Shown here piece after piece: positions 57,861-64,000 of a DNA stretch of 64,000 nucleotides; within the stretch, counting starts at the first letter, position 1, and each line of letters opens with the position of its first letter. The notes beneath the pieces were generated by a model. That model worked only from the letters and a program-made list of their open reading frames with translations. It had not been told where the DNA came from and ran no database searches. The position numbers and the translations under genes are program-made. The DNA is from Spisula solida (lineage: Eukaryota > Mollusca > Bivalvia > Venerida > Mactridae): positions 38,494,551-38,558,550 of the forward strand of contig OX365945.1 of assembly GCA_947247005.1 (NCBI GenBank), given 5' to 3'.

Positions 57861-58389
57861 GTATCTACTATGATCGCATGTTGTAGCCACAAAATATTCT
57901 TGGTGCGGGTGTTCAAGTTTGTTGTCGACTCTGTGCTTTTCATAGATGGAGGGGTTGACCTTCAGGGACTCTGTGATATCCTCTGCTTGGATGCCACTGA
58001 AGGAGGTTACTATCCTCAACCATCTTACCTCTTTTGGGTGGTGGTTTTGTATGGCAGTTCTTCTTGTGGTGGTGGGGTAGATGGTATTTCCACTGACTCC
58101 GTGAACTTCTGGTTGAGCTTAGTCGGTTATTGGTGTTGGTAGAAAGGCAAGACAATCTTATCATTCCTAGCAGACACTTACCTTCGTTTTGCCTGGTAAG
58201 CTATAGGGTTCAAAAACGCAACAAATCGTACAAAGCGCAGCGCCACAAAGCTTGAAGCGCATCGGAACTTACACAGAATTAGAAGAGCACCTCACAGCAT
58301 GGGAGCAAATCGGTATGACCGTACTAGTACGTGCCACATCGTGATTCAATTACTGATGCTACTCTATATATCTTGACGACCTCTGACGA

Positions 58390-58960
58390 CCCCACGCTCA
58401 CCAGGATACTTTCCAATTGGAAAAAGTTCAAGCATCTACCAATACAGAAGTCGGACATAGAAATTCCCTTACAGTTATGGTAAGAGCCCTTATAGCATGT
58501 GCCACATTATATCGCTTATTGAACTTCGTATTCTTCAAAAGTGAAAAGACAAGGGAAACCATCACCTTTATGCGTTGTAACAACTGCCTTACGAACTCCT
58601 AGAACAATATGAAGGAACGAATATATAGGAATGCATAAGATAGTGAAGTGTGTTTTATCATCAGTGGTCAGATGTCTGAGGATGAGTGTCAGCTTCAATC
58701 CATGTGATAGGGGTTCTTGTCTGGTACCGGGTATATTTCCTCTCTATAGTTGGTGCTATTCTTTTTAGGATCTCATCAAATATATCTGGATGCATTCAAT
58801 AAGCTGACGAAGGAGCTTAAATCATCAAGCCTGAATTCTTTGTTGGGAATATTAAACCATTATTATTATTATTGTTATTTTTATATACACCCAACAATGG
58901 TCTACACAGTAGACAATCTATTTCTTTTTCTCCTTTACTTCTCCTATAGGTTATAGTCTT
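58390..58960 (-). pseudogene. PIF/Harbinger-like transposase fragment, reverse
   Basis: Minus strand: a region complementary to 57375-57620 (shared block TTTTTAGGATCTCATCAAAT at about 58767-58786) leads into GLKLTLILRHLTTDDKTHF (about 58700-58645), similar to the pKLtlTLRhLATGdsy block of Harbinger transposases. Downstream reading is broken. The two fragments face each other ~1 kb apart and are not identical, so they are likely two insertions or an old inverted duplication. Confidence 0.55.
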
Positions 58961-58965
58961 CCCTG

Positions 58966-59310
58966 TTACACACCTTGTTGCCGCTGTTGAAAATTAACTA
59001 TATAGGAACACCTAAACATTGCGAGTTCGACAGTTATATTCACAACACTGGATATATATTTTATTCCACCTACTCTGTATACGCTATGTGGCATAATCGT
59101 CAGATCTATCAATCCACTTTCATATTTTTGTATATCTTGTAGATTGACGGATGCCATGCCAACCAAATGTCGTCTGGTTATATGGTGAGATGAATACACC
59201 TGGCGAAATATGTAAATGGCATGAAATAAGTACTGGTCTGTAATACAGGTCCGTGAAAAGAGTATCCTAAACCACCGATATGCTGTACAATAAATATTAA
59301 ATAGATGCAA
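58966..59310 (-). other. Unrecognised 114-codon open frame
   Basis: The frame starts at 59310 and is open to 58966, next to the reverse Harbinger-like fragment. No domain is recognised. It may be transposon-derived or chance; not called as a gene. Confidence 0.2.
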
Positions 59311-59329
59311 CGAGGGATTTCTCCGTTTA

Positions 59330-59740
59330 TACGAGGGTCATTCAATTAATTCTTAGACTGTGCTAATCATTTTAATATCCGATGACACAGAGAAAAACAA
59401 ACTCCATCACGTTAAACGACTTTCGGACACAAATGCAGAAAAAATCTTGAAACAACACATTTTACATGAAAATATGTCTTTAAAAAAATATCACTTTACC
59501 GCGACCACCACACACCGCTATTTATATTCCGACGTCAACGACATTATTGACGTTTTGCTGTTTCTCACATGGTAAGCCCAGGATGAAAATATGTTATCAA
59601 TTTGGAAATAAACACAAACATTCTAATTGTATTGGTTTAATATATCTACCACAATATCTTTGTTAAGGATTAAGGCTAGAAATAATAGCTGTAACTACGT
59701 TAACATGAAAACACTTCGCACATTTCGACGGACGTTGTGT
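59330..59740 (-). mobile_element. Mariner-like transposon remnant, copy 2
   Basis: It begins ACGAGGGTCATTCAATTAAT (about 59333) and matches 18811-19225 through CAGAGAAAAACAAACT, CTTTCGGACACAAATGC, ACCACACACCGCTATTTAT and CGCACATTTCGACGGACGTT. Relative to copy 1 the transposase N-terminus is not conserved beyond about 59740. Inactive. Confidence 0.55.
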
Positions 59741-60019
59741 TAGTACGGCAAAACTTGGTATGAACCGGGAAATGTCGTCTATGCAAAATGTTGTTGCATT
59801 TTCTTGTTGGCAAGACAATACCATAACAGAATCTGGATGATGACCCGTTGGGCAATTCCCACAATGAGGCCCCAAAGGGGCACATGTGTTTTTCGAAAAT
59901 TCATTGGTATAAACACATCATTATTCAATCAAACTAAAGCAAAACTTCTGTACATTTTGTATATCAAGACTTATAATGCGTGAATTAAAAATAAACAACC
60001 TTTTATAGTGGTAAAATGT

Positions 60020-60600
60020 GAAAAAGAGGCCCTGCCAATGATTTAAATTTAATATGAGGCCCTTTATTAGACAAAAAGAGTAAAAAGATCAGTAAATTAA
60101 TACAATTATAACAAATATTGATGAGTTCAGTGGCATTGGTAATTATAAACAATTTGCATTACACCTCCTTATATTTGATTTCATCACATTGAGGCCCTAA
60201 CACGGGTAACTTTAAAATGTGATTTGTGAAAAATGGACGAAATCTTTCATGAATCCCTTGTTGAAAAAATTTACTCTTCACTTATTGAGGACAACAACTT
60301 CAACTATATTTCACAATGTTTTGGAAAATGAGATTCCGATACTAATACGAAATATTAAGTATTGAGAAATAAGGCCCTCTTGTGGTTTCAACTACTAATG
60401 GGGCCTTTATTAGACAAAACGCATATTATTAAATAGAACCAAGTTCAACAAACATTTCATAATATTAAGTACAGTAATAGACTAACAATGTTAACGAATA
60501 CAATTTCTACACCCTGTATACAAAGATTTAGTATGAGACTATGATTTAAATAACGAATTGAGGCCCGTAATCGGTTTTTGCAATGATTATTATCATTTTG
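60020..60600. repeat. Diverged ~350-bp duplication with GAGGCCC blocks
   Basis: GAGGCCCTTTATTAGACAAAA (about 60054) recurs as GGGGCCTTTATTAGACAAAA (about 60400), and GAGGCCCTAACACGGG (60191) as GAGGCCCGTAATCGG (60551), giving offsets of about 347 and 360 bp. Further AGGCCCT blocks lie at 60029 and 60370. No gene. Confidence 0.55.
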
Positions 60601-60899
60601 TATATGATAATGATGATAAGTACATGCTTTTCGATAACACTAGTCTGCTAAATCTAATCTAGACTAAAATAGTACAATTCTTGTGTTTTAGAGTTGTTTC
60701 CCATCAATTTCGATATTTAACTTTCATATCTAGCTGTTACTCAGTCCCTACGATAACTCGCCACCACCGGTGTTCAGTCATTATATTCCATATGCGGGTC
60801 CCATTGCCACAAATAACAGCCATTGGGGACTGCCATAGAGTTGTTCCAGGCTTGTCGGGGTGAATAGACTTCCTATTACTTAGTAGTTAAACTATGCCA

Positions 60900-61650
60900 A
60901 TCCCCATTTACATGTATATGCAACATTATACATAGCCCTGTATAGGGTTCTATTGAAACACTACACTTTATAGTTATTGCTGGCGGTTCTATGGGGTATT
61001 CATTACAGGTATGAATTGCTGTATTAGGAGCAGGAAAGTACCCGAGAAAAACTTGCTGTAAATTAGTGATGGTAAGTAGTACCTCGTAGTGAGTGCCCCC
61101 ATAGTGACAAGAAACACTTAAATGGCAGTGTGTTAAGATAATCCTATAAGACTGCTATGAATAATGGCATACACCAAAGGGCTCTGAATAGTTTAACCAG
61201 GAGAAGGAGTGTACTTCTATTTGCACAAATGCATCCCTGGAATGGCTGTATTCTAACGTTTGTATAACCCAATTAGTATTGGGATAGCTGCACATGGGGA
61301 TAGTGATTTACTCAAATTACTTGGATTTGCTGTACTTTTGATTGACGGATAATACCAAAAGGTACACGAATGGCTGTAGTCGCTTGAGGTAAGTGTCCCC
61401 TGGAGGATGAAATGGTTTTGCCCGTTCTTTTAGAGCTTGTAATGGTTGAATTTGATAGCGACAATCACCCATATGGTCCGAAATGTCTATTGTCGGTGGT
61501 CGAGAGTCTCCGTAGGGAACTTAAAATGGCTGCACTCTGGGATGGCGAGAACCCCATGGGATGTGTTCTGTTCTTGTAAATAAATTTAGGGCTTGCAATG
61601 ACTGTAATTGGTGGCGATGAGTACACGAACTATGAAGGTCAAACAAAACC
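60900..61650 (+). repeat. Degenerate ~42-bp tandem satellite, array 2
   Basis: It has the same vocabulary as 7130-9010: GTGAGTACC/GTAGTGAGTGCCCCCATAG, TGGCTGTA and GGGATGGCTGTATTC blocks recurring at roughly 40-50 bp. More degraded than array 1. Confidence 0.6.
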
Positions 61651-62380
61651 GATAGCGTTTCGCAGTTACCTACAAATTGTACAAACGATGTAAAGTGCAC
61701 AGAAGATCAATAGAAGACAACAGAAGAGAAGGCTGGCCGTTGGCAGTGATTCCGTGCGTACGTGAACAGCGAGAAAAAATCATCCGAAAAGACTGACGTA
61801 GAACCTTTAGATAGATTGTCAGCGAGCTCGATAGTTCTCATTTAACTATATATTTCTTATCATGGGATCTGTAAAAAGAGCTAGGTATGTCAAAAATAAG
61901 ATATTCGTAGCCTCGTGTGGTGACTATGTGGGGAAAGTGCTCCATACAATGGACCTTAATTCCGTTTGACGTTATGTGACGTCGTGTAGTTTTCTGGTAT
62001 GCATAGTGACTGTTTTGGAATCGACGTAACTAAATAACTGTTTTAGGTATTTTAATCATTTTTATAAGAGAGTGTGATAATGTATAGATGATTATGATGA
62101 TATTATTTTTTATTCATTATGAGCAATAACACACGATTCACAACATAATTATACGAATTCCCGATCAACCCACGTCAGTTCGAATCATGATAGGATATAC
62201 ACAATTATTATTGTCATCTCATAAACATATTACGGGCCTCACTTGATTATTTCAATTCAAATTATATACTTATGTGATACAGTTGCCCTTGCACTTGTTT
62301 TATGTATGCGTGACAAAATGATATTGTTGGCTTTTTTATCACATTCTGATGGCAGTTTAATGCTTGTTGTGTCGTATGGT
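61651..62380. other. No recognisable feature
   Basis: No gene seen; GACGTCGTG near 61978. Confidence 0.35.
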
Positions 62381-62384
62381 TTGT

Positions 62385-62475
62385 GTATACCGCGATAGCA
62401 AGGTGGTTGAGCGTCCGCTTCGAGTGCATCATGAGATATTGGGTTCGATCCCACGATGCGATAAACCAATGTTGC
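62385..62475 (+). repeat. tRNA-derived SINE head
   Basis: A-box region TAGCAAGGTGGTTGAGCG (62395-62412) and B box GGGTTCGATCCCAC (62441-62454) at tRNA-like spacing; the acceptor and anticodon stems do not pair well, so it is a SINE head, not a tRNA gene. Confidence 0.65.
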
Positions 62476-62644
62476 TACTCTCAGAATAGTAAACACCACA
62501 TATCACCCCAAATAGCTGTTTCTATAACCGAGTCATCCATATAACGTAGGTTGCGGTAATTTTCGTAAGCTTATAACCGTCTAAGGTGCAAGGATTCGTG
62601 ACATACGTTTGGACTACAAATACTAGATTCTAGCTGTTCCGACC

Positions 62645-64000
62645 ACATGTAAGGGCGACATCCAAAGAATGTAGGTTTATACTATGTTGCATATATAGAC
62701 TTATAATGTTGTTATATCAATGTTAGGGTGGGACATTTAGAATGTACGTTTACTCAATGTTGTATGTATTGTTGTTATAGGCATATTAGGGCGGCATCTA
62801 TAAAATGTAGGTTTATTCTATGTTGTGTATAGTGTTGTTATAGGCATATTAGGGCAGCATCAATAAAATGTAGGTTAATTCTATGCTGTATGTAGTGTTG
62901 TTATAGACATGTTAGGGCGGCATCCATAGAATTTAGGTTTATTCTATGTTTTACAGTTCGTGTTGTTATAGACATGTTAGGGCGGCAACTATGGGATGTA
63001 GGTTTATTCTATGTTGTATATAGTGTTGTAGTGTAGTAATAGTTTGAATGTGGTATATGTTGTTGTTATATAGGCATGTAAGGGCGGCATCCATAGAATG
63101 TAGGTTTATTTTTTGTTGTACAGTACATGTTGTTTTAGACATGTTAGGACAGCATCTATAGAATGAAGGGTTTTTTCTATGTTGTATGTAGTGTTGTTAT
63201 AGGCATGTTAGGGAGGCATCCACATAATGTAGGTTTATTGTATGTGATATATAATTTTGTTATATGCATGTTACGGCGGCTTCCATAGAATGAAGGTTTA
63301 TTCTATGTTGTATGTAGTGTTGCAATAGGCATGTTTTAAAGGTGGCATCCATAGAATGTAGGTTTATTCTATGTCATATAACGTTGTTATATAAATGATG
63401 GGGCGGCATCCAAAGAATGTAGGTCTATTCTATGTTGTAAATAATGTTGTTATGTACATGTTAGGGCGGCATCTATAGAATGTAGGTTTATTCTATGATG
63501 TATGTAGTGTTCTTATAAGCATGTTAGGGCGGCATCTATAGAATGTAGGTTTATTCCATGTTGTATATAGTGTTGTTGTAGGCATGTAACGGCGGCATCT
63601 ACAGAATGCAGGTTTATTCTATGTTGTACCGGTATATAGTGTTGTTATAGACATGCTAGGGCGGCATTTTATGTGGTACATGTATATGGTGTTGTTATAA
63701 GCATGTAAGGGCGGCATCCATAGAATGTAGGTTTATTATATGTGGTATATAATGTTGTTATAGGAATGTTAAGGCGGCATCTATAGAATGAGGGTTTATT
63801 ATATGATTTATGTAGTGTTATTATAGACATGTTAGGGCGCCATCTTTAGAATGTAGGTTTATTCTATGTTCTATATAGTGTTGTTATAGGCATGTAACGG
63901 CGGCATCTATAGAATGTAGGTTTTTGTCTATGATGTGTGTAGTGTTCTTATAAGCATGTTAGTGCGGCATCTATAGAATGTAGGTTTATTCCATGTTGTA
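62645..64000 (+). repeat. 63-bp tandem satellite, open at window end
   Basis: About 21 units. The block TTAGGGCGGC occurs at 63461 and 63524, then TAACGGCGGC at 63587, a 63-bp period. One unit has a 6-bp CCGGTA insertion (69 bp, 63628-63633). Each unit holds ATAGAAT-GTAGGTTT-ATTCTAT, a 7-bp stem with an 8-nt loop. Non-coding; truncated by the end of the window. Confidence 0.9.

Noticed and set aside
62385..62475. Possible functional tRNA gene (also 28420-28487 and 42915-43000)
   Set aside because: A and B boxes are present but acceptor and anticodon stems do not close and SINE bodies follow; called as SINE heads.
62645..64000. CRISPR array
   Set aside because: Units are contiguous and wholly repeated without unique spacers, and the context is eukaryotic; it is a satellite.

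Overview
The window looks like a transposon-packed, AT-rich intronic or intergenic stretch of an invertebrate genome, most likely a bivalve mollusc. That assignment is an inference from the mixture of elements: tRNA-derived SINEs, decayed L1/Tx1-like and CR1-like LINEs, an Ngaro-type tyrosine-recombinase retrotransposon, palindromic short elements and AGGTCA-rich satellites. No bacterial features are present. Only one piece of probable host coding sequence is visible: a 115-bp exon on the minus strand (25605-25719) with good splice sites that reads as the start of a synaptotagmin-type C2 domain. If real, much of the window is intron of that gene.

Layout. 0-4.9 kb: a palindrome-plus-body element, an L1/Tx1-like LINE 3' end split by a 569-bp composite element, and a minus-strand LINE reverse transcriptase (RT). 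4.9-10.4 kb: a large imperfect inverted repeat made of ~355-bp AGGTCA-rich units around a ~42-bp degenerate satellite. 11.5-14.6 kb: a decayed minus-strand CR1-like LINE (ORF1 esterase, endonuclease, RT) split by repeat D. 15-19.5 kb: a composite palindromic element and a mariner-like remnant. 19.8-23.9 kb: a nearly complete but broken minus-strand L1/Tx1-like LINE. 24-29 kb: the C2 exon, an 80-bp duplicated segment and a SINE. 29.3-31.85 kb: a plus-strand LINE with its 3' UTR. 32-45 kb: nested SINE, palindromes, repeat D copies, a LINE 3' end and two clusters of RFX X-box-like palindromes. 45.6-54.2 kb: an ~8.6-kb Ngaro-like retrotransposon on the minus strand in the order A1, gag, RT/RNase H, tyrosine recombinase, SGNH hydrolase, B1, A2, B2. 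54-64 kb: small inverted-repeat elements, two opposed PIF/Harbinger fragments, a second mariner-like remnant, the ~42-bp satellite again and a 63-bp satellite that runs off the window end.

Most notable. (1) A superfamily of composite palindromic elements that share a TAGAGGATATT start. Six palindromes carry GCGTAGC or GCGAAGC at the exact tip, the sequence class of exceptionally stable DNA minihairpins, with complementary base changes just outside the tip. (2) The Ngaro-like element, with its split direct repeats, a variable-copy 42-bp minisatellite inside the B repeat, and a TA-flanked transposon inserted directly behind the recombinase's catalytic tyrosine codon. Almost every coding remnant carries stops or frameshifts, so nothing here appears to be an active transposon.
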